Position numbers and translations under genes: made by a program. Below the pieces are notes generated by a model. That model did no database searches and was not told the origin of the DNA. It was given only the letters and a program-made list of their open reading frames with translations. This document shows positions 1-11,732 of a stretch of DNA of 64,000 nt, one piece after another. The stretch's first letter is position 1. Every line of letters starts with the position of its first letter. This DNA is from Ciona savignyi. Its lineage: Eukaryota; Chordata; Ascidiacea; Phlebobranchia; Cionidae. The DNA lies in the NCBI GenBank assembly GCA_000149265.1, contig CH003236.1, positions 72,842 to 136,841 of the forward strand, written 5' to 3'.

Positions 1-2008
1 TTTTGGATAATAAATCTAGGGAAATTCCCCTGGGACGTTAAAACCAAAACGCTACTTTTTTCTAAAATTATATACTTTTTTTTGGGCATAGCGCTTGAAC
101 GACTGCTCCAATTTGAATCAAATTTACTAGAATGTATGTGCATTGCAACGTTTGACGTTCGTCGGGGGTGTTTGACCCTATGTGTGTCCACGTTTGGCGT
201 TATGGGTGGACGCTCTGTGCTGCACCGCGTGGCTCGAATATATATGCGGACTCCGATATCCGACATCCAAGGATCGAGTCCACGCTTATTGAACGTTGGT
301 TAGTTATAAAACAATGCACTTTACTCGGGAATCGATTCGCTGAACCGGCTGGCGTCGGAATAACTGCGCGATGCGTTTAATAGACAGTTCGTTCTCCTTT
401 GCGGCTTGTCAACTCGTTCTTTGTTTAAACCGGCAGATTCGACTTTTTCCGTGTTCCTCTTCTGTCAACTATACCACAAAGTCTCAATAACCTAGCGCTT
501 AACGCGCGCCAGGTGGCAGTCACCTCGGTTCTGCCCTGGTCAGCCACCAGTCTCCTCGCTTCGTTTTCTATCTCTCACTTCAGTCAAGATCGGCGAGGAA
601 GTCCACAACGCCCGTAACACTTTGTCGCACAAGAACAGGCCTCAGGCGTCTCGTGACGAATACGTCATAATGATCTCCGGTCAACTTGCGTCATACTGTT
701 CTCATTGTGATTCTGCAGTTTCCGAGTGGATGACGTCAATCTGATCGCGGATGTTGATAATTAAGATGGTTTACATAGGCGATCGCCGCATGCATTAGTC
801 ACTGATTTAACACTTAAAAGAAATAAAAACATTACCAAGGAAAATACCCTAAAATGGGATTTTGTTCGGAAATTATGATTGTGACAAGCATGCCGTGTCA
901 CCCCGACATCTACCAGAAGGAAAAATGGAATCGCAATTAAACTTTGTTATTTGTTAGACAACATGGACTAAATATAAAGAAACACAAATTTTGGGTAACA
1001 AATCCAGGGGATTCCCCCTGGGACGTTTAAAAAACAAAACTCTAGTTTTTTCTAAAAAAATACACTTTTTTGGGCATAGCGCTTGAACGGCTGCTCCAGT
1101 TTGAATCAAATTTTCTGGAATATATGTGCATTAGTCACTGATTTAACACTTTAAAGAAATAAAAAAATGACCTTGGAAAATACCCTAAAAATAGGATTTT
1201 GTTCTGAAATCGTAATTGTAACAAGCATGTCATGTCGCCCCGACATCTACCAAAGGAAGTGAGTTATAAAATCGCAATGAAAATTTGACATTTGTAAAAC
1301 AACATGTTCTAAATATGCAGAAACCTAAATGTTGAGTAATAAATCCAGGGGAATTCCCCTGGGACGTTAAAAACAAAAACGTTTTTTTTTAATAAATTTG
1401 CTTTTGCAAGCATATCGCTTAAACGGCTGATCTAATTTTGATAAGATTTGGTGAAATGTTGGACCATTAGACACTTTGTGCCGAGTAAAAGAAAGAAACA
1501 TTTACGTGTGATAATTTTCTTAAAAACAAAGGTATGTTCCTGAATTATGATTGTGACAGGCATGCCATATCGCACTGACATCTCCAACAAGGGGTCGACT
1601 AATCAAATTAAAACTTTAAGAATTGTTACATAACATAACCCACATATGTAAAACAGAAACTTATCTACTAAACCAAGTTGCCTTTCCTGAAACAGTAAAA
1701 AACTAAATCGGGCTGTTTTGGGAATTTCGCTTTATTTCACTACAGCGCTTAAAAAGAAGCTTTAATTTAAAACATTTGTGGTGAAATGTTCGTAAATTTA
1801 AGACGTGTATTCTTTATTTAACTAGACATGACAAAGAAGTTTGGTTGGATAACTATGGGACCCATGCGTTTATGCTTGCAGAAACAAACTACATACTCGG
1901 TGTATTAAATACAAATTGTGGTTAGTGACCCTGTAGCATAAGTATGTGGCATACAACATGTGTTTTACAAATAGTGGCGGTTAAACACGTGGTTGACACT
2001 TTCCAGTT
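1..2008 (+). repeat. Tandem-unit repeat element, copy R1 (runs off window start)
   Basis: Three related units of about 340 bp follow one another, each marked by a near-palindrome around CAGGGGAATTCCCCTGGGAC (about 14, 1002 and 1341) and by TGGGCATAGCGCTTGAACG. The first unit is split by a solo LTR. A non-unit tail (about 1660-2008) ends in GTGGTTGACACT. The same units and tail recur in the same orientation near 47 kb and inverted at 50.1-55.4 kb. No coding potential is seen. Two inverted copies end CTCTCTAG followed by T, with a GTTAAACAC/GTGGTTGAC near-palindrome just inside, which is reminiscent of a Helitron 3' end. I hold that classification loosely. Confidence 0.6.
144..790 (+). mobile_element. 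Solo LTR (LTR family 2)
   Basis: A 647-bp block starting TGCAACGTTTGACG and ending CGATCGCCGCA (TG...CA) interrupts the first unit of repeat R1. It is bounded by a 5-bp target duplication TGCAT (139-143 and 791-795), and the repeat sequence continues directly on both sides. A TATA-like stretch lies near 238. There is no internal region, so it is a solo LTR left by recombination of a retrotransposon. A related but diverged piece lies inverted near 46.8-47.0 kb. The superfamily is not determined. Confidence 0.75.
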
Positions 2009-2672
2009 TCTTTTTTGTTACCACGATGAAAACACGGAGCAGGACCTTTGATATAAATTTAGTAAACGGGATAACAACGGCAAAACGACAGTCGTTAAAA
2101 CACGTCTAATAACCAATAAATTATTAAGTATCGGTATAATTAGACGTGGCCGCTTAACCCACATTAAAATAATAAATAAAATAAATGTAAAAAATTACAC
2201 TAAGCCTTGAAGAAAAGTGTGCGGTAACACGACTAGTGCAATGGGGGAGTCGGCTTTAGGATGTTTCGTGATCAAAACTAAATTATGACGAGTTATAACA
2301 AAAAGTAATCATTTTATCCTTAGCTAACGCGGCGCTCGAATTAAAGCAGTTGGGTTTGACAAAACTTAGTGGTTGCATTTCCGACGCATGTAAGCTATAT
2401 AAGAGGGCGTTGGCGATCTATAAAGTTTATACCCCCAGTATTGACATCGTAAAAACAACCAAGATTTCCGATACGCTATAAAATTTTATTAAGCACTTTA
2501 CTACATTTCCTGAAAGAGATAAGCATTGATGAAAAGGTTATTGCACTCTACAAAGTTTACGTCTTATTTAACGTGGTTTTAATTAAACATAGTAAGCTAA
2601 TTTTATAGTATGACTAAATGATAAATTGTTAAATAGCTTGATTTAATAATTTCAAAAGGCGTTTATGGAGCT

Positions 2673-3903
2673 TTATCTCCCTCTATCTTCATCGTTTTTA
2701 TTTTCTTTTTCTGTAACAAATGCAAAATTTACATATCTTGGATTAACCGTATCATTTGTTTTTAAACGTATCAATACCTATAATTAAAATAAAACGGAAA
2801 TACGACTTATTTAATGTAGTAAAAGTAGAATAATAAACAATTGTTATATGAAATAGCTAAACCCGGAAAATTGATGAGTTATTTCTCGCATTCCGACAGA
2901 TTAGTTTAGTAATTAAGTGCGTCGCCTTTCAGCCGAAGGGTTTTAGGTTCGAAACTGGTCGCTAGCTAAACAGTTGTGTCCTTGGGCAAGGCACTTTACG
3001 GACATTGTCTGAACCCAGCAGCTTATTAGGTTCTACTAAATTGAAGGAACGTGTGAATCATACAGGCACACTGGGTTTGCCCTTGTGTCAATCCCCTTGG
3101 GTTCCCCAATCACGGGGATAAACATAAATATCCTATCCCATTAAAATATTCCAGACGAACTGTGAGGAATTACCAACCCACTCAGTTGTGCGGTTGGGCA
3201 TTTAACGGCTTAAATCTAATTAAACAACCCTATACACAATATATTTCATTAGCCTTTGTATTAATAAGTTGTCTTCAGAACTGAAAATCCTAAAATACGA
3301 CTTGTCCTCCTGTATCATGATTGATTTCCACAACCGCGCGTGGATAGAAATGACACCCGACCGTCCATTCAACCACTTACGTCGGGAAAACGGCGAATCA
3401 ACACTGTTTTGCACAACGCATTGTTTAATCTCTTTAATGCTCACCGTCAATATCAAGATGATCTTTAATCTCGTCTAGGATTCTCGAGTCTCTTAGCTCA
3501 TCTAGATCTTCCGAATCAAATTCGTTTTTACCTAAGTAAATAGACACCATCATTAGGTTAAATCTTGACTGTAATGACGGTTGTGGGTCGGAGTAATGTC
3601 CGAAAGTGGCAACTTGTCTTATTTTACAGACCAAAAGTTTTAGTTGTTAAAAAAACACGTAGTGTTGGCCGCATCAAGGAGTATCGCTCAATCGTCTTGC
3701 GTACAGAGCTTTTAATGGTCAAAGAAAGTCTTGACAAAAAAGTAATACGCAAGAAAACAATATCTACCTTGGGTGCCCCCTTGTTCGTCCTTGTAATACC
3801 TTCTCCTCGAGTAACGACGCCTTGCAACCCACCACCCATCGGTCGAATCACTCAACAGCAACAAGCAAGCGAATAGACAGAACAAAAGCACTGCTTTATT
3901 CAT
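2673..3903 (-). CDS. Secreted Arg-rich/acidic antimicrobial-peptide-like precursor, gene A
   Basis: Three coding exons on the minus strand: 3903-3768, 3531-3445 and 2710-2673, joined at GT/AG sites with matching phase, giving an 86-residue precursor. Residues 1-23 (MNKAVLLFCLFACLLLLSD...) form a signal peptide. The chain then begins WWVARRRYSRRRYYKDEQ, with six Arg and one Lys in its first fifteen residues. The rest is acidic (NEFDSEDLDEL, DEIKDHLDID) and would balance the charge. Signal peptide, Trp-led cationic peptide, then anionic extension is the known layout of ascidian antimicrobial precursors such as styelins and the Ciona MAM/PAP peptides, but I do not recognise this sequence as a named member. 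A TATA box lies about 70 nt upstream of the ATG. The last exon is the least certain: if the preceding donor is skipped, the chain ends after DIDGEH instead. The antimicrobial role is inferred. Confidence 0.65.
2895..3142 (+). repeat. tRNA-derived SINE, diverged
   Basis: Shows the tRNA-like head (TTAAGTGCGTCGCCTTTCAG, B-box GGTTCGAAACTGG), the body GGGCAAGGCACTTTACGGAC and the tail TAAACATAAATATCCTATCC. It lies in the last intron of precursor gene A on the opposite strand. Confidence 0.8.
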
Positions 3904-3971
3904 TGTACAGTTTGTCAATTCAATGCTAACACTGTAACAACAGAAATAATGATATGACAATTTCTACCCGG

Positions 3972-3982
3972 TCTTTTATATA
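3972..3982 (-). promoter_or_regulatory. TATA box of precursor gene A
   Basis: The minus strand reads TATATAAAAGA, about 70 nt upstream of the ATG. The same box with the preceding TCTC occurs at the matching place before gene B, although the surrounding non-coding sequence has diverged, which supports a real core promoter. Transcription would start near 3945-3950. Confidence 0.65.
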
Positions 3983-4300
3983 GAGAACAACTACAAATAT
4001 TTGTATTTATTTTTTGTTAAAGTTTATTAAAGAGTTTAATTTAACTGCTTGATCAAAGGAGCAATTATTATCACTTATCGCACACCTTTGAAGTTTTATT
4101 GTTACCAAACTTTATTGCCTTTCACAAGACACCTGGTCGTAAAATACCATCCTTTGGGGTAGGCTACATTTTAGTTTTAAATATTATGCTTCGGATTTTA
4201 AGATTTAAACAGCTGGTTAATGACCATAAACTCTTTGCAGGAGTTACATATATAAAAGTCCTGGTTTTGTTTGTCCTTTTGGTAGGGGAAGTGTGGAACC

Positions 4301-7185
4301 TGTTGCATCCGCAAGTTTATACTTTTATGTATATTAAAATATGTATAGCGCCTGTTCGACGACGGAAAAGACAACGTCAGCTTATACGTGTTTTAATTGT
4401 TTTATTGGCTGCTTCCCGCGTGTATTATCGTTTTTTTGACATGTTATTCTCCGCTTGTAAACAGTTAAGAGTAATTTTCACAGAACAATTAAAAAGTTCT
4501 GTCTGGTGGCTTTGTATTGCCCCACAGCACTTTTCTATCCACGTCCTATATAACCGATTGTGGTTGATAAGAAAAGATATATCGAAAACGAAACTAACTA
4601 TCAAAATGTAACTATGACTGTATGATGTGCGTGCTTAAGATGAAGAATAAACTTTATGCTGAGACTTTGACTTAGATTCCGAAACCAAGAGTATTAGACA
4701 GAGGCAGCGTTTATATGTGGTTTAAAGCGTCCAGTGGTTTTAAAGGATAACCTTGGCCACAGCGCGGCTCGCCAGAACGTCAGGTTAAGCTTCAACCCAA
4801 CCCCAACTAACGACTACCAATATTCAAAAACTATAGCGAGCTCCACATTGTTGAGCCCGACGTGATTTGAACGCGCAACTTTCTCGAGAAGAGTGTGTGA
4901 CCCAATCTTGTTTTGAAGAAGACCAAAACAAGCGGACAATTTTCGACGTGAACTTCAATTCGAAGTTTCAATTTCATACGCAACGACGAGTCGGTCAATT
5001 AAGTCTCAAGTCATCTCCATTGTGCACGAACTGTGTATTTTCATCGAGTCGAGACGTCGACAAGAAACCTGAAAGACACATCTAGCAGTTTTAAGAAGCA
5101 CCTTCAAATCAACTTTAAGAAGCAAGTAAGAAACGCCCCGATTTCGCTGGTCGATGTTGGCATCCATTTAAAAAAAGACAACGCTCTCTATTCAACTCAA
5201 GTTCAAAGCATCGTCGAAGAAACCTGTCGACGAACGAAGAAATGACACCGTTACCTTTACGAACGATTAAGAGGATTGTATTGTTATTTGTTTTGGTTCG
5301 ATATAGATATTTTTTGTAATTTTTGTTAATATACTTTAACATCCTATGTATTTTTTTTTATCTTTAACGAATTGCAAATATTAGTGGTTCTGGATTGGTT
5401 CGATATTACTAGGCTATTGCAAGAATGCATAATCTCGGTGTTTCACTCTACAGACTTCTTACAAACACGAAGAGCAAACTCGCTTATGCAGCGATTTCAT
5501 GTACCATCCGCGTACAACAGTACAATCGAAGTTTCTCACAGTCTGCATGCACTCACTCCGTCTTAGACAAGGTCAGTAACGCTTTAACGATTATGCTACC
5601 ATGACCCTTAGTTAATCATGCCATGCAACGCGCATTCATTCGGTCTAATACGCGCATATATATGTTTAACGAGAATTGTTTTCTCTACTGCCCGCAGTTG
5701 GGCCTTTTCAGTGATATAGCCTACGAGGCATCACTCGCTCCGTCTAATTGTTCTTTTGCGTAAACGATGCGCGTCGTTCATGCGGTTATACTCTTTCTCA
5801 CCGCGTCATATTATTGTTTCTTCTCGGGCGAAGTCTATTAATTGCCCCACGACCGTTAGTGTTCACGTTCAGCCTGTGGAAATAGGTGGGCGTATAGGCC
5901 TACGCCTTACGACGTCTATCAAACGTCAAAAAGCTTATTGAACCATACCAGCATACTTCTGTATAGCTATGGTAATCGCGCCGCATGTAATACGCGATGT
6001 CTAATTGTCTAATCGCCTCTTAGTCAATGTGTCGGATGTTCCGAATATGTTTCGGGTGTAAAACAGGATTTTACAAACACCGCACAGTTTAATGGCGTTA
6101 TACGGCATATGTTTAATTGCCTTTGTCTATTGTTATAGAAATACTCCCAAGCGAGTTTATTTTCGTTATCTAATTCGAGTCGTAAAACCTATATGACAGG
6201 TCGCTCGTTATTTTGTTTCTTCGTTTGATTGATCGCTTTGTTTTTTTATTTCTCGTTTTGACACGAGTCGTCGGACGCTCGCTTTTGACTCAAATTGCTG
6301 GCACATATTTAAAAAGGGCTTATGTTATATGCAAGTCGTGGCGTTGCTACCTTGATATAAGACGACACATTCACTATATTTTTACATTTATATCACGCTT
6401 CCACACTCACATACAATGCACAAACCCGGTTTTCCCACATGTATAGCCCTGTATTTTTTCTCCCAACCATGTTCCTAGTATTTGCAGAAATTACCATGTC
6501 AAATTTTCAAGACTGTGTGGAATCGTGGACCGATCAATTTGACGATCATTTCGCCTGAACTTCCGGGATGCACAACGTGATCTGGTTTATATTATTCAAA
6601 AGTTAAAAAAAAACGTGGAAAAAAGGAAGTGTTGTTGCATCCGCATGTTTATACTTTTATGTATATTAAAATATGTATAGCGCCTGTTCGACGACGGAAA
6701 AGACAACGTCAGCTTAGGCTATACGTGTTTTAATTGTTTTATTGGCTGCTTCCCGCGTGTATTATCGTTTTTTTTGACATGTTATTCTCCGCTTGTAAAC
6801 AGTTAAGAGTAATTTTCACAGAACAATTAAAAAGTTCTGTCTGGTGGCTTTGTATTGCCCCAGAGCACTTTTCTATCCACGTCCTATATAACCGATTGTG
6901 ATTGATAAGAAAAGATATATCGAAAACGAAACTAACTATCAAAATGTAACTATGACTGTATGATGTGCGTGCTTAAGATGAAGAATAAACTTTATGCTGA
7001 GACTTTGACTTAGATTCCGAAACCAAGAGTATTAGACAGAGGCAGCGTTTATATGTGGTTTAAAGCGTCCAGTGGTTTTAAAGGATAACCTTGGCCACAG
7101 CGCGGCTCGCCAGAACGTCAGGTTAAGCTTCAACCCAACCCCAACTAACGACTACCAATATTCAAAAACTATAGCGAGCTCCACA
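4301..7185 (+). mobile_element. Short LTR retrotransposon with both LTRs, no recognisable coding core
   Basis: Two direct LTRs (4301-4847 and 6633-7185) start TGTTGCATCCGC and end GAGCTCCACA. They are flanked by a 4-bp duplication AACC (4297-4300 and 7186-7189). After the 5' LTR, 4848-4880 reads as the complement of a tRNA 3' half and matches tRNA-Trp best (GACGTGATTTGAAC), a primer-binding site. A purine-rich tract precedes the 3' LTR. The 1.8-kb interior holds only short unrecognised open frames, so the element is gutted or non-autonomous. The LTRs differ at about five places in 550 bp, so the insertion is young. Superfamily is open; 4-bp duplications fit Gypsy or BEL. Confidence 0.85.
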
Positions 7186-7529
7186 AACCTATGATCAGGA
7201 TTTTTTTAAACTGCAATAATTTAGTCTTTGAATAGGTTATGTCATTAAATTCATTTGTAAAGTATGTATAGTACCAACATGTTACTTGAGTAAAAGCAGA
7301 TATTTATTTTAAAATGTGTTAATATTACCACACTCTTGGGACCGATGATCCACCCCTATAGGACCTATGAGCCATTGGGATTTAATTCAGTTTTATAGAA
7401 ACAATTTACGTTTATTAGGTTTCAAAAGCATTTATAACCAACATGAATCAATATTCAACCAATGAAAAGTTAAAACACGAACAACAAATAGGTTAGCTAC
7501 AATGAAAATGTTAGATCTGCCCCAAAACT
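7186..7529. other. No gene seen
   Basis: A+T-rich sequence between the LTR element and the pogo-like transposon. I looked for terminal inverted repeats of the neighbouring transposon here and found none I could defend. Confidence 0.5.
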
Positions 7530-9299
7530 TTATACAGATGTAAGATTTGGAGCAAATCTTATCACACTGCTCAGTCTTTTGGTGCTGCTGTTGCATGCAG
7601 CTTGGGGAGAAGGGAGTATCTTCACAATGTCTTTAAAATGGAAAGAAGCAACATCTTCAATGTCTGGGTATACAAATCCATTATTTAGTTTCTTTGATCT
7701 ACGGAGGAATTTATTCTGCCAACAAAGCATTTGAAGTAATGGGCGCTCGTGTAAACTTTAGCCACAACAAAATTTCCTTCTTTTGGGTTTAGAGACTGTA
7801 TATTTCATTGGAAGTACCTTCTTCGTCATCTCTGCACTCACTTTCAGCTAGAGAATATGTATCGTCGATTGAAGTATCACTGTTGCTTTCAACTACAAAA
7901 AGTGGTTGTTTTACTGTTTTGTTTTTTAATGCAACAATTCTATTTTTTTTTTTCCGGAGTGTCAGTAATTACAGCACTTTTCTTTCGCATTCTATTTGAT
8001 TTAGCTTTTCTGGTTGATTTGGGGTGAGGACTCAGTATTCTTAAGATTTCGATGTTGGAAGTTGATTTACCAGCAGCAGCAGTAATATCTCCGTTAGAGG
8101 TGAGGGATTCATCCAAACTATAACTGCACAACGTTGCGACATTGCCGTTTGTGGCATCCATGTCATCTCGATGGTCATGGTCGGTGACTGTGGATGGAAG
8201 AAATGAATCTTCAGAGAATACTTCAGAATTAAATGGAAAAATTCCAGTTGATCTAAACGCTGACGTAATATTCTCTGGAGAAAATGATTCAAGACCGCAT
8301 TAGCAGATATTTCCGCCACATCATATATCGTGATAGGTTAACCAGGGTGGGTGCAATGCCATGCATCACAAAATGAGCCATAAAACCGCTTAAATGGGCC
8401 AAAGACGCAAACATCTAACGGTTGCAGTCGATGACTGCAATGAGGTGGAAAAGTAAGTATGGACAGTCCGCTTTTACGAGCAAGCTCAATACATTCAATA
8501 GAGAGGTGACTAGAATTGTTGTCCATTGTTAGAATACCAGGGTTTGAACATGACACATTCATGTGAGAGATAAAGTGCTGAAGAACAGTGGGGAATAATG
8601 TGTCCTTTATCCACCCTGAACTGTTTGCCAGTCCCAAACTACCACTTGGAGCACCTTTTAACATATGGGATTTGAAATTTACTCTTGGGAAAAATATACG
8701 CTGGTGGCAAGCAATGACCCAGTGCATTAATGCAACAACACATTGTTACATTTACACCACGTTCCCCCGATTTTATCTGTCCAACTTGCTTTGAACCGGT
8801 TTCACAAAGCACTTTACCTCCATTCTGAACAGTGTTTACACCAGGCTCATCCAGATTCCGAACTCGTTGAGCAGGAACATTGTTGCGGGTATACAGTTCT
8901 TTCAATTTGACAAAAAATTCCGAGACGTTATGTTGATTAAATGCCATAGCTCTTGCCAAACTAGTGGATTCCGGGCTTCTTAAGCTGATGCTGCCTTGGC
9001 GCCGACGGAATCCTTTTAGCCAGTCTTCGCCAGCCATTTTCAAGCACAACCATACTAAATTATCTTACACAACTGTTAAATCTTGGCTGTTACAATGTGA
9101 CCATTGAACATTTTCTGACCGATGCAGCTTTACCTCCACTTCTCTTAACATATCGTTGCAATGTGGAACGATCTAGGTTATATTTCTTCGCTGCAGATCT
9201 GATGCTGACTTTGTTACATGTAACTTCATTTACAGCTGCCTGTACCACAGATTGGGAGAACAAACCTTTATTTGATTTTCTTTTTTTTAAAGTAGGCAT
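7530..9299 (-). mobile_element. Broken pogo/Tigger-type DNA transposon (transposase relic)
   Basis: On the minus strand, 9299-9090 encodes an N-terminal Psq/CENP-B-like helix-turn-helix (KVSIRSAAKKYNLDRSTLQR). 9049-8639 and 8727-8338 encode the DDE superfamily-1 core, with NLDEPGV around the first Asp, ILTMDNNSSHLS around the second and RLQPLDVCVFGPFK around the third. 8161-7940 holds the C-terminal RKKSAVITDTPEKK typical of Tigger-like transposases. The pieces lie in different frames: the frame changes near 8690, again near 8330 and again near 8200, and there is a stop after the helix-turn-helix part. It cannot make a full transposase now. Terminal repeats and TA duplications were not located, so true ends are unknown. 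Confidence 0.85.
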
Positions 9300-11289
9300 T
9301 TTTCATAAAATTGCTGTCTATTTCTGCTAAAATGACATATTAGTCTATCAATGAAAAAAGGATCTTTAAGCCACTGTGGCTCAAAGCTCCCACATGCTTC
9401 AATTTTTAATAAATACCCTGCCTTTTAAAAAATCTCATTCGGAATGAAGATTCACTTGGTAAAAATAAACCTAAATAGCTAGACTGCTTGTTTAAAAAAT
9501 TACCCTAATCTTGTCATTAACTAGTTCTAATTAAACCATGTATCAAAACAAATAAAGTTCGTTTTGGGCACGCAAATCGTTTTTTGGTTCTAAAAAGAAA
9601 AGCGCCAACTCATCAAAATTTGGTCATGGCAAGGAGGTTAAGAAAGCTCGGTACCAGAAATGTTTTTTTTAATATTGCGCCTCTAGGGGCCATATAATTC
9701 CACTGTCTCTTAGGTCCCACTGGCTCACCGCAGCCACATCTCCCCTACCACATTCAAATGCTGTATTATGTTTTTTTAATGTTTGTGATAACCTCCCTAT
9801 TGCCACACCAAAACATATATAGACAGTTCCAACAAGGGATATCATACAATAAATTTTACAGCCGAATAACACTGTAAAATACCAAGACTATATGCCAATT
9901 GCGACTGAATATACCATTACATAATTATAAGATTATAGCTAATAACTATAAAAGTTTGGTCTTAATTTGATATATGTTCAAATTATTTTTTTATTCTTTT
10001 TGCCGATTTTGAGTGGTCAGCTGTTTTATACACCGAATGGTTACCGCGACCGATACATATACAGACATACATACAAAATACGGTCTTAGCAACGAACTCA
10101 CCCTGGGTTCGAAACTAAGGTCGGTAAAAAAATTAATGAATTGTATATTGTAATTTTGTGGAATTTTTAAGGTAAACTGAGATATTTTCAATCATCTACA
10201 TTGGTATGTTTATTTAATAATTTTTTTCTAGAGTGATTCATCCAAAATTTGCCACTGCGTTATCTAATACATATTAGCTAACTGCTAACACTTCCAAAAA
10301 AGTTTTAACTTAGTTCATTTAAAGCAGACTGCTCACCGCGGTTTGAGGGAAGTTGTTGGGTGTGTTTCCCGGAAAAATGCTTTTGGTGGGTATGGTATAT
10401 ACAAAGTATTTGAGTTCGCATTTAAGTTGAATATCGATTTTTGTTGGTTTTAGCTGTTTAGCTTCTTTATATACGATACTGTACTATATATCCACGTATG
10501 AATATTACGTGGTAACTTGGGGCATGCGTTTATCCTATTTCCAGTTTATTTTATTAATCTACGACTTTTATAGTAATTTTAAGAAAATAATATTACCAGT
10601 CCCGAAATAGCAGTAATTAAAGAATAATTTGCTTTGAAAATTTAGAAAAATGGCGATGTGCTTATATTTTTGGATGTTGCGAATATTTGTTTTGTATACA
10701 TAACTAAGAATTTGCAACTTCAAGTCCAAATCATCAAAGCTAACACATTCAGAAGACATATCTTGATTTGACAAGTTCCTTTTTATTATATGGAGCGTAA
10801 ATAAATGAGTCCTATCATAATTTTCACTAGAATAGAATTTCTGGGGATTTCCCGGAAAAGGGTTAAAAGGTATAAGACTTACGCGTCAATTTGGTTCGTA
10901 TTCCGATTCTTTATCTTAATATTTTGAATTAAAGTTTGCAGTTATTTTTAAGCATAATACTAGGGTATTTATATTTGTCTATGCTCAATCTATTTGCGAG
11001 GGTTTTCCAGGGAAAGGAAAAAAAAGGGTTTTCCAGGGAAGGGAAAAAAGGTTATTGTAATGATAGTTGTATTTTCCAATCTTTAACTAACTCAGAAATT
11101 TTAAGTAAATAATTTTTTCCAATTGAAAAATATATGCAATAACGCAAAACCGTCTAAAAAGTGGGCCTCTTTTTTATATTTTTCTAGATATAATTATGTG
11201 ACAAACTACTATATCCCATAATTGCCCGCTGGTCAAGATTCGAGTGGCTAAATGATTGAGTTTTAAACAATTGTGTGTTCTTGAAGCAA
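9300..11289. other. Intergenic, A+T-rich; no gene seen
   Basis: Contains a possible second SINE-like repeat at about 10016-10130, two TTCCCGGAA motifs (10366-10374 and 10849-10857), the second overlapping GGGGATTTCCC, and a short direct duplication of GGGTTTTCCAGGGAA near 10998-11048. Open frames here are short and do not resemble any family I know. Confidence 0.5.
10016..10130 (+). repeat. Possible second tRNA-like SINE family
   Basis: Shares CGAATGGT.AACG.GACCGATAC, the spacing to AAA.ACGGT and the B-box-like GTTCGAAACT with about 29512-29625. Two copies with A-box- and B-box-like blocks suggest a tRNA-derived SINE; I do not recognise the family. Confidence 0.4.
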
Positions 11290-11732
11290 AAGTAAAGAAG
11301 ACCTACGAGTTATAATAGAAAGTATTCATTTCACTTGGGTCAAATAAATTCTTATAAATAGATTTTAGTTCCCGATACCTGTAACACCGGCCGTTCGGTA
11401 ACGCGGCGCCCGAGTCAAAGCGGTTGGTTTTGACACATTTTGTGGCTGAGTGTCCACCGCTTAACGAGAGTTGACGACCCATAAAGTATATACCCCAATT
11501 TTTACATTGTAAAAAAAACAGATCACCAAGATTTCCGATACGATATAAAATTTTATTCAAGCACTTTACTACACTTGCTAATAGAAATGTGTATTCATGA
11601 AAATTTCATTGCAGTCTACAAATTTTATTACTTATATTCAGTGGTTTTAATTAAGTTTAATAGGCCAATTTTATGGAATGAATGAATGATAAAACGCTTA
11701 AAGTAAATAGCGTTTATAACTTCAAAAGGCGT

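Larger units (their letters stand above)
2210..4275. repeat. Segmental duplication unit A
   Basis: This block is colinear with about 11290-13450: shared landmarks are the A+T-rich 3' region with TTTATT (about 2486 versus 11549), the acidic exons, the signal-peptide exon, the TATA box, and the upstream flank ending near ATAAACTCTTTGCAG. Each copy carries one minus-strand gene for an Arg-rich secreted precursor. Coding parts and promoter are better conserved than introns. Boundaries are approximate; a SINE has inserted in this copy. Confidence 0.7.

Noticed and set aside
4099-4611. A 170-codon open frame on the plus strand
   Set aside because: It crosses from unique flank into the 5' LTR of the element at 4301-7185 and resembles no protein family.
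7186-9900. Terminal inverted repeats for the pogo-like element
   Set aside because: Candidate matches (GAGCCA.TGGG near 7370, AAGCCACTGTGGCTC near 9369) were too short and irregular to accept.
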